A DNA stretch of 64,000 bases from Ailanthus altissimus (taxonomy: Eukaryota; Streptophyta; Magnoliopsida; Sapindales; Simaroubaceae). The DNA is taken from positions 17,422,001-17,486,000 of the forward strand of contig OX327702.1 of the NCBI GenBank assembly GCA_946807835.1, in the 5' to 3' direction. Shown piece after piece: positions 52,001-64,000 of this stretch. The notes under the pieces are model-generated. The model had not been told where the DNA came from, made no database searches, and saw only the letters and a program-made list of their open reading frames with translations. Positions within the stretch are counted from its first letter, which is position 1. Every line of letters begins with the position of its first letter. The translations under genes and the position numbers were made by a program.

Positions 52001-52338
52001 AGCTCGCCAAACCCAACTGGAGTTACATAACTAGGCTTCTCCGCACTGCCACCATCTTTCTTCTTTGGCTCAGCAGAAGCAGAAGAGGAAGAATTATCCA
52101 TTTCTCTTGCTTTTCCCACAACACTTTCTTGATAAGGATCTGCCTCTGTTTCTTCTTGTTGTTGTTTTTCTCTGGAGTTTGTGTCTCTTGTTGGTGTTGT
52201 TATAGGAGGAGTTGATGGGTTGTTGTTGGTTTTAAAAGAAGGGTCTAAAGGAGGAGCAGGGGACACAAGCTCAAGGCCTTGCATTTCAGACCATCTCCAC
52301 TGCTCAATCGTCTTTATCTCCTCAGAATCTTGTGACAT
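46052..52338 (-). CDS. ABCB1: ABC transporter B family, ABCB1/PGP1-type auxin exporter
   Basis: Ten exons, listed 5' to 3' (52338-51832, 51740-51686, 51600-51425, 51322-51122, 50979-50720, 50637-50321, 50166-49943, 48614-48241, 48133-47419, 47338-46052), join in frame with all GT-AG introns to 1371 residues. The layout is a full transporter: membrane domain 1 from about residue 105, nucleotide-binding domain 1 (Walker [10 protein letters not shown] 484-492, LSGGQ 588-592, LLLDE to 613), a Ser/Arg-rich linker at about 690-790, membrane domain 2, and domain 2 (GPSGCGKSS 1139-1147, LSGGQ 1243-1247, LLDE to 1268). Arabidopsis ABCB1 is a plasma-membrane auxin exporter, and this copy is close to it throughout. 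The N-terminus ([16 protein letters not shown], then a Pro/Thr/Gln stretch) is roughly 85 residues longer than in Arabidopsis, from memory. All catalytic motifs are intact. The ATG at 52338 is used because the codon two before it is TTG, not ATG. Confidence 0.95.
49487..49590 (+). mobile_element. Possible tRNA-derived SINE head in ABCB1 intron 7
   Basis: TAACTCAATAG (near 49503) resembles a tRNA box A (TRGCTCAGTGG), and AGTTTAAATCC about 60 bases on resembles a box B (GGTTCGAATCC). This is the spacing of a tRNA-like Pol III promoter. The match is decayed and no target duplication was found, so the call is tentative. Confidence 0.35.
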
Positions 52339-55300
52339 TTGCAAAATTCCTCGCTCACTTTATGAACAAACCAGCCCCCCTCTCTTTATTATCTCACGGC
52401 TTTTGAGCTCGTGTAATGTTTTTTCCTCCCCACTTTTCCAATTGTTTTTTCTTTCCCCTTTTTTTAATATCTTTTCTTACGTTTTTACTCTCTTATTTAA
52501 ATTTATTCATTTATTATCTTTCTCCTTGTTCGAGTTGAGTGGCTTCTTGCCCGTTGATATATTATCTCAATGCTCAAGGAGAAAGAGAGAGGGAGAGAAA
52601 ATGAGAAGCAAGCAAACAACTGTTTGTGGTTAGTGGGATTTCTTCAGTTTGCTTCTTCTGTGAAAGACAGAGAAAATGACACATGATGAGATGGCATAGA
52701 AACAAGGTATTTTCCACCCGACAAACCCCACTGTGCAAAACTAAGAGATGGGTTTCTGTTTTTTTGACTAATACATTTTCATCCGGAGAGCAATGGATTG
52801 GAAAGTGGAAAACTCATTCAAGATTTTATTAATTTACTCAAAAGAAAAAGCAGTTTGGTTTCAGTTCTTCAGCTTTGGCTTCTACTTCAAGTTACACAGA
52901 TAGCTAACATAGCAGTAAATGTAAAAGCTGGTGAAGCAATATTTGATTTGATTTGATTTCATGTGTTCAATCATCAATCTTTAAACCTTCGCCCTACCTT
53001 ACTTGTCTCTCTCTCTTTCTGTCTCCCTTCAAATCCGGCGCCTTTTCTTCCACATTGCACAATAATAAAGCTCCATTTTTTTAATGCAACCCAACCGAAT
53101 AGTGATCACCCTCTCTTTAGTCAAAAAAAAAAACTCTGGCTAAACAGTTACAGTTATTTATTCCCGTAAAACAATGATGTTATCTGCGTTCAATTCAATA
53201 TTGACCTAAAATAGTATAAAAATTTATTAGCGAAAAGTGTCTGTGTAGACATTCTAGCTGTTTTAGTCAAAAATATGGAGCTAAAAAAAACTACAGTTTT
53301 TGTCCTTAACCATTTTAATCTCCCAAAATTCTAGTAAAAGTAAAATCTTAAAGTTGAACTCCACTTATGTCAGAATCCCCAGCTAAGATCTAACTATCTT
53401 ACTATTAAATTACTGTTTATATTATATATATATATATTAAATACATATTACATAATACATACCTCAAATTCTTCCAAAAAAAAAAATACAAGTGGGATTC
53501 CAGGAAAAATTGTCAGAAAATCATCGACAAATCTGGGGATTCCCTCTAAAATTTAATTCTTTAAGGAAAATGACAGCAAATTCAGCAGGTTTTTATTTTT
53601 TTTAAAAAGGGAAAGAAAGAAATTAAATGCAACGCTAAAAATAGTGGCTTTGATAATATAGAGTCAGAATGGTACACTGTAAAATTCAGCTATTTTAAAA
53701 CAAGAGACTGAGTGAGGCTACTTTAATCACGCCTTTGGATTTAATTAAATAACACTCGCACTCAGTGATTCAGCAGCACCAGCTTCTTTCCTTGGCTTAA
53801 ATTACAATAAAGTTGCCTCTCTTCTGACACTGCCAATTCCCTGAAATTGCTATTATTTTTATTATTATTATTTTCCTTTTTATCTTTAACTGGCATGGCT
53901 GAAGAACAAACAAAATTAAGAAGAACAAAATTTTTTTTTTTAAAAAAAAAGAGAGAACTAGAGAAGAAATCTTTCTCTCTTTTCACGCTTAAACCGTACT
54001 GTCGTCTCTGCTAAGGCCTAAGAATTCTTCGGCTTTGGCTTTGCCTCTCAACCCACTGGCATTTGTAATTGTCGACTACCCTTTGTACTAAGTTCGCTTT
54101 TTCACTTTCAGAACTACATTTTTTTTTTAATTTTTATTCTTATGGGAAATAATGGCTTTTTTTTAGATAGTTTTAGATTTAAGGATTGTATTAAAAGATA
54201 TAAGCTTTTCAAGAAGTGTTAGAAATTTCCTAATATTATTCCATTGTTTTCTTTTGTTCAATCAAACCAGAAGAAATTGATTGGCACCTCCACCATGTTC
54301 TCTATGGAAAAGAACGAAACACAAATACAAATCAGTAAACTTCAGTCTACAATTAATGGAAAAGGGTAAATATTTATTGAGAAAGCTATATTTAACACAA
54401 CCTAGTTTTGTGCTTTATGAATATCTAATGGCCTACAAAAAATAATTCATTTCATCTGGTGGTCCATTCCATATATAATTAAGGGATTTTTGTTTCATAA
54501 ATAACCAATTTATTACAATACAAATTCATGGTAAATCTGGTTTTGGATAAAATTCTTAACTCCTAATCTTTGCAATCATTCACAAACACATCTCCATGCT
54601 TTGAGTTTTTTTGGGACAAGAGAAGTGCAGAACTAAGACTGCACTAATGCCATCATCTACAGACCATTAACCCATTAAAAAAACATAAGATGGGAAAGTA
54701 GTGCTTACCCATCAACCTTAAGCTTCAAAATTAATCTGAATACTTTTGACAAAAGAATCAACTATAAACATCCAATAAGGCCGTTAAAGATTTAGGTGCA
54801 ATTGTAAAGTTACTTCGTAAAGAAAAATGGAGCTAAATTACCCATAAAATAAGTGTATTTTATTGGCAAAATAATCAGCCCAATTGGAAGGGAGAAAAAT
54901 GATGACTCTGAAGAAGTCAAGAAAGGGGACCCAACCCAAGCCAAATAGGTCAAAATTATTTTCTCACTCACTCTCTCTCTTATTGAGAGGCTATTATAAG
55001 AAGGGCCATGCAAGGGTGGTGTGGTCCATTTCAATTTCATTGTCCATTAATCATGTTTATGGAAAAAAGATTAGATTAAAGTGTGAATCAAATAACAAAC
55101 AAACACTCAATTCCCCACTCAAATACTTGTCAAAAAGTGGGGCATGTGAGACTCATTATGCTACCCCATTGTCTTTCTTGTGGTTAAGTGTGCATTATTG
55201 TTTTTTTTACATATAAATCTCATTATTTTGAGTTTATCATATGCCTTATATCTTGATTTTTAAGTTTGATATCAATATTTAAATATATGGCCAAGCTGTG

Positions 55301-56504
55301 GATACATACAACTATAACCACAAGGTGACTGTGTTGGCAAGTGTCAAGAGTGCCAAATGCCAATCTTTTATTTTAACTTAGAAACCTTATTATTTGGTTA
55401 ATATCTCTCCAATCTTATGGCCACCATCAATCTTTTCTTTTCTCAGATCAAGCACCCATCAACATTCAACAAATTGTTAAAAGAAATGTGAGTAAAAATG
55501 TAATAATCTCAGACTTTCCCATTAGAATTTCAACTATATTCACTCTCTTCTTCGTGATTTTGAGAATTTTCAAAGGTATTGTTTTATGAAAAATGATTGT
55601 TATTATTATAAAAAAAAATCTATTTAGCAAACATTTTAAATAATATATATAAAAGCATATTAAAACATATCTAGCAAATGTGTCCATTGTTTGCTAAATA
55701 ATTAATTAACCAATTTCTAAGTATATTATTTGTTATTTTATGTCGAAATTAAATGAGCACAAACTAGGTAGCTAGCAAGCTAGCATATAATATAATTATA
55801 ATAACTTGGTCACAAACATTCTAGTAAAGTTTGAATCTCTCTCGAGCAGCGGAAACAAGCTAAATTGATACGGAATGATTTGAGATTTGGTAGGGCACTA
55901 GTTGGTTGAACATGCAATGAAAAAGGTTAACAATTTTCTTTTTTTAATATTATATTTTCTCAATAAAATCAAAAATGGCCATGGAAAAGAAGTGTGAAAT
56001 AAAAAATGGTGATAAGATAACCATGGTCCACTTCTTCAGACTAATCTTTCGTAATTTGGTCTCAATTTTAAAGCATGAATTGGGGTAATATATGTATAAT
56101 TGTGGTCTACTGACTGAGTACTCATGCTCATTTTCTATGCAACGGACCCATTTGAGGTCGTATTAGGAATCCTAGTCTATGATGCTATGTGATTTATGTC
56201 CTATATTAATACTACTAGTTTAATTTCATTTTTAATATGATTCATATTGTTATTTCCCTTATTAATAGGGAATAATTTCTCATTCACATAGTATTCTTTG
56301 TGTGTGTAATTCGCATCAATTTTTTTTCCTCTTAAAAAAAATAACTCTAAAATTATATTTAATTTTGTTGAATATTAGTAATTCGAAATTGTGTTTGAAT
56401 ATGTTTTGAGTTTGAGATTAGTAAGAAGACAACATAAGGTCGAGAACACAATGGACACATAAGACAGGGATAGAAACGGAGAGCTAGATACAAGGAGGGC
56501 TTAG
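52339..56504. other. ABCB1 promoter region and intergenic DNA
   Basis: The first 300 bases upstream of ABCB1 are pyrimidine-rich on the plus strand and probably include the 5' UTR. No TATA box could be chosen with confidence. Further along are short AT and poly-A runs and frames of low complexity (for example 53762-53986, 54884-55216) that I do not regard as genes. Confidence 0.45.
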
Positions 56505-59223
56505 TGTCACGCCCCAGACTCAAAAGATCTGACACACGACATCACTTACATTCATTCAATAATATTTAAACATTTATTTTAATTTCTTTCAGAATTATAG
56601 TAATTGAATTATGACTGGGACAATTAGTAAACCGGAGATACGCAGAGTTTTCTCAGAGATTAACACTCTACTACGTCACCAGTAGCAACTTTGTTACCGA
56701 AAGCCCAGAATATATTCATTGTAAATTCTTACTTAAAATCAATCCATTACTACACTTGGTGAAACTTAAACTAAGTCCAACCACACACAATAAAATAATA
56801 CATAAGTATTTATTCACTAGGGACAATTCAAATATCTTATCCCACGTGTCCCCAAATGAAACACTTAGCAATCTAACAACTTAGGGAACCCAAGGAATAG
56901 CAGAAGCCTTGCCAAATTCGCTAAGCACACATGTACTTTATTTACCTGAAATCACCATAAACTATAATGAGTATAAAATTCAGTAAGCATACTAGTTTTT
57001 CATATATCAAATACAAATACATATATGTACACAATGCATATGTATGATATGCTGTGATCAATCAAAATCATAATCTTATCAAATCACATATCATGTAAGC
57101 GCTTACACATTCTTTCAAAACACATAATAGGAATACCATTACTCAACTACTACTTAGTAGGACTTACATATCACATATCACATAATGAGCCAAATGTCAC
57201 TCGTAGGTGACATACCGTATGAGAGGAATAGTACAAGTGAGGTCTTGAAATTACACATATATAATGCTCATGCCCGAAGGTAAAAGCCAAACCCTCACCC
57301 TGATCATCGGTGAGTCCTCTCACATGCACCAATACGCCACCACACGAATGTGATGACTCACACTTCCTTTAGGTACCAATAGGATCCTCCCTACATACGG
57401 AACACATAACATATACCAATCCCGAAGGAAATGCCACAAATAAAGGCTTCACAAATCACATAAAATGCCTACTAAGTTAACAGTGAGTTCAAGTATCCTC
57501 AAAACACAAAATATTTATCATTGACATATTACACTTCAAAAGCTTTATTTGTTAAACATATCTTATTTTGAAAGCTCACTTTCAAAAAACATATGTATAT
57601 TCATGCTCAATGTCAATGCTCACATTCATAAACATATATTTACATTTCATATCAAAATATACTTTGACATAGCATAAACATATTCTTAACCACATTTACA
57701 AAATCATTCATAACACTTACTATGTTTATTGTGATTCCAGTAAAAAGTCTAGTATACTTACCTCTTAACACTTTCAGTTACAAGGCTTAAATCTTCTTAA
57801 CCTATCAATGGAGATTAATCCTTTCATAAGCCTCACAATTCACACAAAATACTTTAAATAGCTTACAAAATTATACACAATGCATTTATCACATCAAATT
57901 GGTCTAAATACTTAGTTTCTCAAAACCTGTCATTCTGATCACTTACACTTAACAAAATTTTCTAATAGAACAAATGATGTCCAATTACTCCAAAATCAGA
58001 ATATATCATTCTTGACTCATATATCCTTCTTATATATGAATATTATATCAAAATTCCTACACAATCCATTCCATACATACCATCGAATCCAAACTACTAA
58101 CCTGACAAGATCAAGATACTTACTGAACAGTATTCAATCTCCCAATTTTATAAAATCATATACTAACTCAAAAATTATAAAACTATCACATAATTACTCT
58201 TAACACATATCTCAGTCCATGATAAATATTTCACTTCCAAATCACTGCCAAAAAATATTTTAAAACTATTTTATTCCATGGCTTTAAAAATCTGTTAATC
58301 AAATACTGTAATGAGCGGTTATACTTTAGAAAATCATAACATTTCAACCACATTGATCTACATTCTCAATTCTGAGTATATCATATTAGACATATAAACT
58401 TATCATATTCCACAAATTCGTAATTTTTGAAGATCATTCAGTAGGACAAACATTGTTCGTCACTGTATTATACTATTCACATAGGAAATTTTCAGAATTT
58501 CAGGGTCATTTTGGTAAATTCACAACAAATTTAATTTCTAGAATTTTGAATCGATTCAAAGTCTCAGATGATACTAAACATGTCTAATTTCATATACTCA
58601 AAATTCAAAACCAGAATCGAATCACAACAATTTATAAAATTCTTGGATCAAGAGACTATCAAGCAGAAATTTTACAATCCATCATGATTTATCAAACTAT
58701 CTTATAGATCATCATCAATTCTCAAAATATCATACGAAATACACATCAAATCCTCAACTATAAATATTTCCAGAAATCAAAACTTAAAGAAATTAACATA
58801 ATTAACACCAATAAATTGAGAAATAGTTGTGATATACCTCTTAAAATCCAAAATTCCAATTTCTTCTTCTTTTTCTTCTCCTTCTTCTCTTTCTCTCCCC
58901 TCTTTTCTCTCTTCTCTCTCTCTAAAAGAGGTAGCTCGACCAAAATGAGAGAATTAGGGTTTTAAAAGTGTATTTTTATACTAAGTGGTTAATTTTTTGT
59001 ATTTACGAATTTACCCCCAAAACTTTCAAAGTATTACAATTTGGTCCTTAAAATAAATCTAAAGTCTTGCAATTAAACCCAATGCTAATAGTATCACCTT
59101 AACCTATACAAACACTACTAATAATAATATATAAATCAAGTATCACCAACATACAAATAAAATACATATATTTATACATATATAAATACTTATTCTTACC
59201 AGTCGTGGATACTGGTTACTACA
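56505..59223. mobile_element. 2.7-kb solo LTR with perfect target duplication
   Basis: The element is 2719 bp, from TGTCACGCCCCAGACTC to ACTGGTTACTACA. CTTAG is duplicated exactly on both sides (56500-56504 and 59224-59228). The TGTCACGCCCC start and the internal GTATAAAATTCAGTAAGCATA-like word (about 56970-56990) mark a family I recall as widespread in plant genomes. A pyrimidine tract of about 65 bases lies at 58860-58923. It has no ORF of note, so it is read as a solo LTR. Strand is not assigned because no primer site or polypurine tract is present. Confidence 0.85.
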
Positions 59224-59228
59224 CTTAG

Positions 59229-60870
59229 AATATGCAATAGACGTTTTTTCAGGGCTTGGGGCCACAACACCCACTTGAGGCCGCGGCTGCACTAGCCTGA
59301 GGCTGCAGTGGTGTCGGGGCACCGACCCACAGCGTTACAGCACTAATTTCTCAATTTAGTACGTATTTGACGTTCTTAAGTTAGTTTTAAATTTCTTTTA
59401 CTCATAAAATTCTATTCCAAGTTGATATAAGATTTCTAAGGATGTTTTGGAGCCTATATAAACTCTTGTAAAGTTATTAGGGTATCATGCATGAAGAAAG
59501 CATCAAGAGACATCAAAGAAAGTGTCAAATAAAGTACTTAGAGAGTACTTGAGTACTAATTATGTAAGAAAGTGTTATATAAATCTTAGATAGCTCATTC
59601 TATTGTGTATTCCTTTAAAATATCTTGAGTAATTTTTGTGATCATTGAGTGATTTGTAATAATCATTGAGTAATATAAGAAGTTAGGATCCTTTAATCTA
59701 CCATGAACATAAGCAATTTATCGAACCACATAATTCTTATATGCCTTATATGTGATTGATTATTTTCTCTATTCATTGTGTATGATCTTTATAATTCTTG
59801 TATACTTATAGGTGAAGTCTTCCATGAAAATTTCAACAAATTGATATTAAAGCTTAGGTTGATCCATGGCAATACACAAGTATGTACTTTAAATAATTGA
59901 AAAAATATATTAGAATTTAATAGTGCAGCGGTCTTAACTACAAGGGAAAAGGCTGAGAATAAAGATGAGAAGAACAATCATTCAAAAGAATCCGAGGGCA
60001 AAGGCAAGAAGTGCAATGATTGCGAGAAATAATGAAAATAAAAGGATTATTTATAGAGAAAAAGTCCATGAAAAATGAAAATAAAAAAGGAAGGTAATGT
60101 TATAATAGTCAATGAGGAAAACTATGACCTTAAAGAAACCTTGGTAGCTTCAAATAAAAGAAATGATGGTGAGAGGATAATTAATTATAACTGCACTTTC
60201 CATATATGTCTCAATAATTATTTATTTATTAATTATAAGTCCATTAATAGTAGTGAAATATTAATATGTAATGATATGACTTGTAAAGCCATTGGAGTTG
60301 GGAGTAGTTGGGCGCTGTGGTAGTGCTTGGGTTGCGGCCTATGGTGTGGTGGCGCTAATTTCCCATTTTAATGCGTATTTGATGTTTTCAAGTCAATTTT
60401 GAATTCCTTTCACGTAGACTTATATTCTTAGTTAATATAAAATTTTTAAATATATTTTAGAGTTTATATAAACCTTGATAAAGTCATTGGGGTGGCATGC
60501 ATAAAAAAAAAAAAAAGCATCAAGAGGAGAGTACTGAATAAAGAGTTTAAGGAGTGATTGAGTACTGAGTGTGTGATAAAATATTGTGTAAACCTTAGAG
60601 AAATTATTTTATTGTGTATTTCTTGCAAATCCCTTGAGTGATATTTATAATCATTGAATGGGTGATCTTTATGTCCACTTAATGATTCGTGATAATCACT
60701 GAGTAATAAAATAATGTAGGATCTATTGATCCACTGTAAATATAGATAATTTACCGAATTATGTAATTCTTATATATCTTATACGTGATTGATTGTTTTT
60801 TTTATTCACTGTGTGTGATTTTTGTAATTCTTGTATATTTATAAGCGAAGATTTTGTGAAAATCCCAATA
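59229..60870 (+). mobile_element. Internally deleted Copia retrotransposon
   Basis: LTR1 (about 59260-59838, ending TTTCAACA) and LTR2 (about 60310-60870) align over about 500 bp (for example CTAATTTC, TTTATATAAAC, GCATCAAGAG). After LTR1, TGATATTAAAGC (59842-59853) is the Copia primer site TGGTATCAGAGC with three transitions. The 470-bp interior has a gag zinc-knuckle remnant (KKCNDCEK) and a frame at 60075-60323 with NYDLKETLVASNK, NCTFHIC and NDMTCKAIGVGS, the Copia protease region; the usual LDSGCTFH is INYNCTFH, so the catalytic Asp is gone. Protease runs straight into LTR2, and integrase, RT and RNase H are deleted. Confidence 0.75.
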
Positions 60871-61920
60871 AAATTTATTTTTCTATTTTAAATATTAGTT
60901 AATGTAAACTAAATCTCATTCTTTTATCTTATGTACCTAATAGATAAATAAATTAAATACCTACTAAAAGAGTAATATGAAATGAAGTATAAATTCATAT
61001 GTGAACTGTAAGATAATTGTACATACTTACATTACATCTATCTAATTCCAAAGAAGAGGATGCAAAAGTTTCTCATTAACAAAAATTCATATTCCATAGC
61101 ACATGTTTATATTTTCACATCTATTAAATTGAGTAATAATTTGTTATATGCTTACACTTGTCTTCCCTCATGAACGAGTAATGATTATGGTGGTGAATGC
61201 ATGTGAAAAATTGTCACATGAGCCAAGCTTTCTGGCGAAGTTTTATTTTATTAATCACATAAAATTTGTAAAATCTTACATGATAATCAAGTTAAATGAA
61301 TATATCCTTGCGCTTGTGCGAATGTATGTGCTATGGTTGGGCAACTTAGATTACACCCTAGTTCCTTAATAATTTACAGGCAGTTACTTTTAGCTTTAAT
61401 GATTCTGTTCTCATCTTTTTCGAGAACACGAGGACATCAAAATCCAAACACTAGGAAGTGGCAAATCTTGGCAACAAGATTTGGGTGTGTTGTCAAAATT
61501 CTACCACCCAACATTGACAGCCCCATATACATCACAATTAAATAAATTGGATTTATTTGCACAATTCTGCGTCTGCCAACAAACGTTGACAAACCTACCT
61601 CAGTGGAATCAAAATCACATCTTGTAAAAATTTAAAAAAAAATAACAATTGAAAAAAGGTTGGTAAAAGTCACGACAGGCACAGCAAAATGCAAATTAAT
61701 GGCACTCTTTAGACGTTTCGTGTCAGATACTCCAATACCTAATTAGGCTTAAGATTAAGATCCCAATACTCTATTTCCACGTAAATTATGAAAACTAACC
61801 CCTTTGTATCTCATGTCATGATTCATTAATATAAGAGTTTAAACTCCCCATTATAACCCCCCTTTCCTTGTACTAGGACAAAATTTGTATATTATTTACC
61901 TTAACTCAAGGGTTTGGATT
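60871..61920. other. AT-rich spacer
   Basis: I see no gene. The short overlapping frames at 61148-61369 and 61333-61545 have no recognisable domain. Confidence 0.4.
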
Positions 61921-61974
61921 CTGATAGACGACAAAATAGTTTTAGTTACTTTAATTATTAAAAAATTTATTTTA

Positions 61975-62600
61975 AGTGATTGTATTGAAAAATTATTATT
62001 ATAATTAATTGATATTTAAATTATAATATTTAAAATTTGAGATATAATATTTTTATTAAAACAAACTATCAAAATTCAATTTTAAAATAAAATTTTACAC
62101 CTACTTCGCACAACATAATCTTGTAACATTCTCTCTTGTGTTGTTGGAACCAACAAAATTCAAATTCAAAATCTTACACCTACTTTACACGATGTAGTCT
62201 TGTAATCTTCTCTCTTATTGTTGAGAGGACAATTGTGGTTGATTGTATTGAAAATTTATTATAATAATTAATTGATATTTGAATTGTAATATTTGTATAA
62301 AAAAATATTTCTATTAAAATTCAATTTCAAATTCAAACTCAAAATCAAAATCAAAATCAAAATCTTACAACTACTTTACATGACGTAATCTTATAATCTT
62401 CTTTTCTGTTGTAATATTTGAGATTTGAAATGTAATACTTGTATTAAAAAATAACTCCCTATCAATTTCAAAATCAAAATAAAAAACTTTTACTGTTGTA
62501 ATATTTGAGATTTGAAATGCAATACTTGTATTAAAAAATAACTCCCCATCAATTTTAATTTCAAAATCAAAATCAAAATCAAAATCTTATACCTACTTCG
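61975..62600. repeat. Diverged tandem repeat with (AAAATC)n
   Basis: A block TGATTGTATTGAAAA...AATTAATTGATATTT, then AAAATCTTACACCTACTTTACACGA, occurs at about 61978-62146 and again at 62239-62412. Part of it (GTAATATTTGAGATTTGAAATG) recurs near 62411 and 62496. AAAATC/CAAAAT runs lie at about 62341-62364 and 62565-62585. The units are unequal in length. Confidence 0.6.
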
Positions 62601-63503
62601 CACAATATAGTATTGTAATATGCTCTACTATTGTATTTATCCGGCCATTTAATTTAATTAAAATATGACACATGATTTTTTTGTCTCAATTTAATTTCTC
62701 TCCATTAATTTTATAATTAATTAATTTTAAAATAAATATGTAAATAACATTTTTAGTGAATAATTCATAAATAATGTGGTAAGAGTGGTGCTGTATAAAT
62801 TTTTTTTCTCTTTTTTTATTTATTTAACTATTTTTAAAACAATAATAGACATTTTAAAATTTATCATAACAAATATATTGTAAATAGAATAATGTTATAC
62901 TTTTTAAATGTTATCATAATTTTTTTAAATTAATATGTCAAGTAATTATTGGACAATGAAATGATACAACTTCTAAAATTACCAATTATACTATTTTACT
63001 ATTTAATGGTTGCTTGACACATAATTTAGATGACAAATTTAAAATATAATTTGAAAAGTATAATATTATTCTTATAAATAATATGACATTCATTATGTAA
63101 GTCATAAAGTAATGCAATAAATAACTTTGAAAATTATGAATTTACTTAATTAACAATACATTACATGTGATGATTTTCCGAGATAAAATTTTGATATATC
63201 AACATTATTGTTTCTAAAAGGGGTGTAAGATCACCACACAACCAATTGTGTGTCCTAGTGTTTTTTTTTTTTTAACAAGTCTAAATTCTTTGTATTATAT
63301 TTTAAGAAATATTAACAACTTAAAATATGTATTAAAAATTTTGAGATGTGTAATAAAAAAAAAAGAATATATACCGAAAAATTTGAAAGGTTAATATGAT
63401 ACAGTGGTTATAAAATAAAATCACCCAATTTTTTTTTAAATAAAAAAGCACATAGGGTCCGTTTTGTTTTGCAATGGAAGAAGGTAAAATAGTGAAGTTA
63501 CAA
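62601..63503. other. AT-rich spacer
   Basis: Very AT-rich DNA with homopolymer runs (for example T near 63261-63273). No gene or named repeat is visible. Confidence 0.4.
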
Positions 63504-63737
63504 TTATGAATCATCAGTTATCACATCCCCCAACGCAAGTTGTATTTCATTAATGTTTGAAACAGGCATTAGAGAAAACGAAATGCTTTTTCCAGAAGTA
63601 CTTTTCTGTCCTGGAGGAAATCTGATTCCTCTAATTGCAAAGAGTGAGCAGGAGAGCAGAGGGAATATTGAATATATATTGTAATTATATATCCCGGTTG
63701 TAGCCCATGGCAGAGAGGTAGCTGCTGCCTCAAGCAA
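63504..63737 (-). CDS. Unassigned short ORF, possible exon
   Basis: A 77-codon minus-strand frame stands out from its AT-rich surroundings by base composition. Its second half, FPPGQKSTSGKSISFSLMPVSNINEIQLALGDVITDDS, looks like ordinary protein rather than low-complexity sequence. An AG at the end of CTCTTTGCAATTAG (near 63632-63645) could be a splice acceptor leading into that half, making this a terminal exon. I recognise no family, and the gene, if real, may extend beyond the window. A chance frame is possible. Confidence 0.2.
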   Translation of the reverse strand: MLEAAATSLPWATTGIYNYNIYSIFPLLSCSLFAIRGIRFPPGQKSTSGKSISFSLMPVSNINEIQLALGDVITDDS

Positions 63738-64000
63738 GCTCCACCGAAGCCTTACCCTTATAACTCTTAGAACACAAAGTTACAGAGTATATATAAAGTG
63801 AAATTTGTCTATCATCTAATCTGAGTGGGATACTTTTTAACTTTATGGTAAAATCCCATCAACGTACCATCTCATTCTCAATAATGCAAATAGTATGATA
63901 CGATCTCATTTTTTAACTCAAGTGAACTCATTGTTTACAAAATTATTTTAAAGTTTATATACAAAAAAAAATTTAAATTTATTTTAATATTATTTATTAT

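Noticed and set aside
54884..55216. 110-codon plus-strand frame upstream of ABCB1
   Set aside because: It is Ser/Leu/Lys-rich with no domain; composition fits intergenic sequence.
58758..58943. Lys/Glu-rich minus-strand frame
   Set aside because: It reads through the pyrimidine tract of the solo LTR and is low-complexity.
62341..62585. AAAATC repeats considered as a CRISPR-like or structured array
   Set aside because: The repeats are a hexamer microsatellite without spacers, in a plant nuclear setting.

Overview
The window is nuclear DNA from a plant, most likely a eudicot. It is AT-rich and contains three intron-bearing single-copy genes of clearly plant type, separated by large blocks of decayed LTR retrotransposons. 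I cannot name the species. Gene models were built by hand from splice sites, reading frame and remembered family similarity; no alignment or expression data were available.

Layout. 1-3.3 kb: the end of a high-copy LTR, a non-LTR RNase H relic and AT-rich DNA. 3.3-9.7 kb (+): a nine-exon gene for the E2F dimerisation partner DP, closest to DPB, with a complete small TRIM retrotransposon in intron 7. 11-40 kb: a nested retrotransposon graveyard. It holds a minus-strand Ty3/gypsy polyprotein relic (20.1-24.1 kb), plus-strand coiled-coil accessory ORF relics antisense to it, an Athila-like LTR/PBS/gag segment (27.2-29.6 kb), an inverted LTR split by a solo LTR with a perfect target duplication (30-32.8 kb), and at least five copies in both orientations of one large LTR family (also present at 1-819).

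41.6-43.2 kb (+): a four-exon gene for a 118-residue Bud20/ZNF593-type zinc-finger ribosome-biogenesis protein, whose first intron has AT-AC ends typical of the minor (U12) spliceosome. 43.95-44.42 kb: a 472-bp solo LTR. 46.05-52.34 kb (-): a ten-exon gene for a full-length ABCB1/PGP1-type auxin transporter of 1371 residues, convergent with the zinc-finger gene. 52.3-56.5 kb: promoter and intergenic DNA. 56.5-60.9 kb: a 2.7-kb solo LTR with a perfect target duplication, next to an internally deleted Copia element. 61-64 kb: AT-rich DNA with diverged tandem repeats and one unassigned short ORF.

The three genes are unrelated in function (cell-cycle transcription, 60S ribosome maturation, auxin transport) and do not form a cluster. 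I found no bacterial-type system, CRISPR array or clear novel gene system. The most unusual items are the AT-AC intron, the intact intronic TRIM, the layered solo LTRs with readable target duplications, and the coiled-coil ORFs antisense to the gypsy polyprotein.
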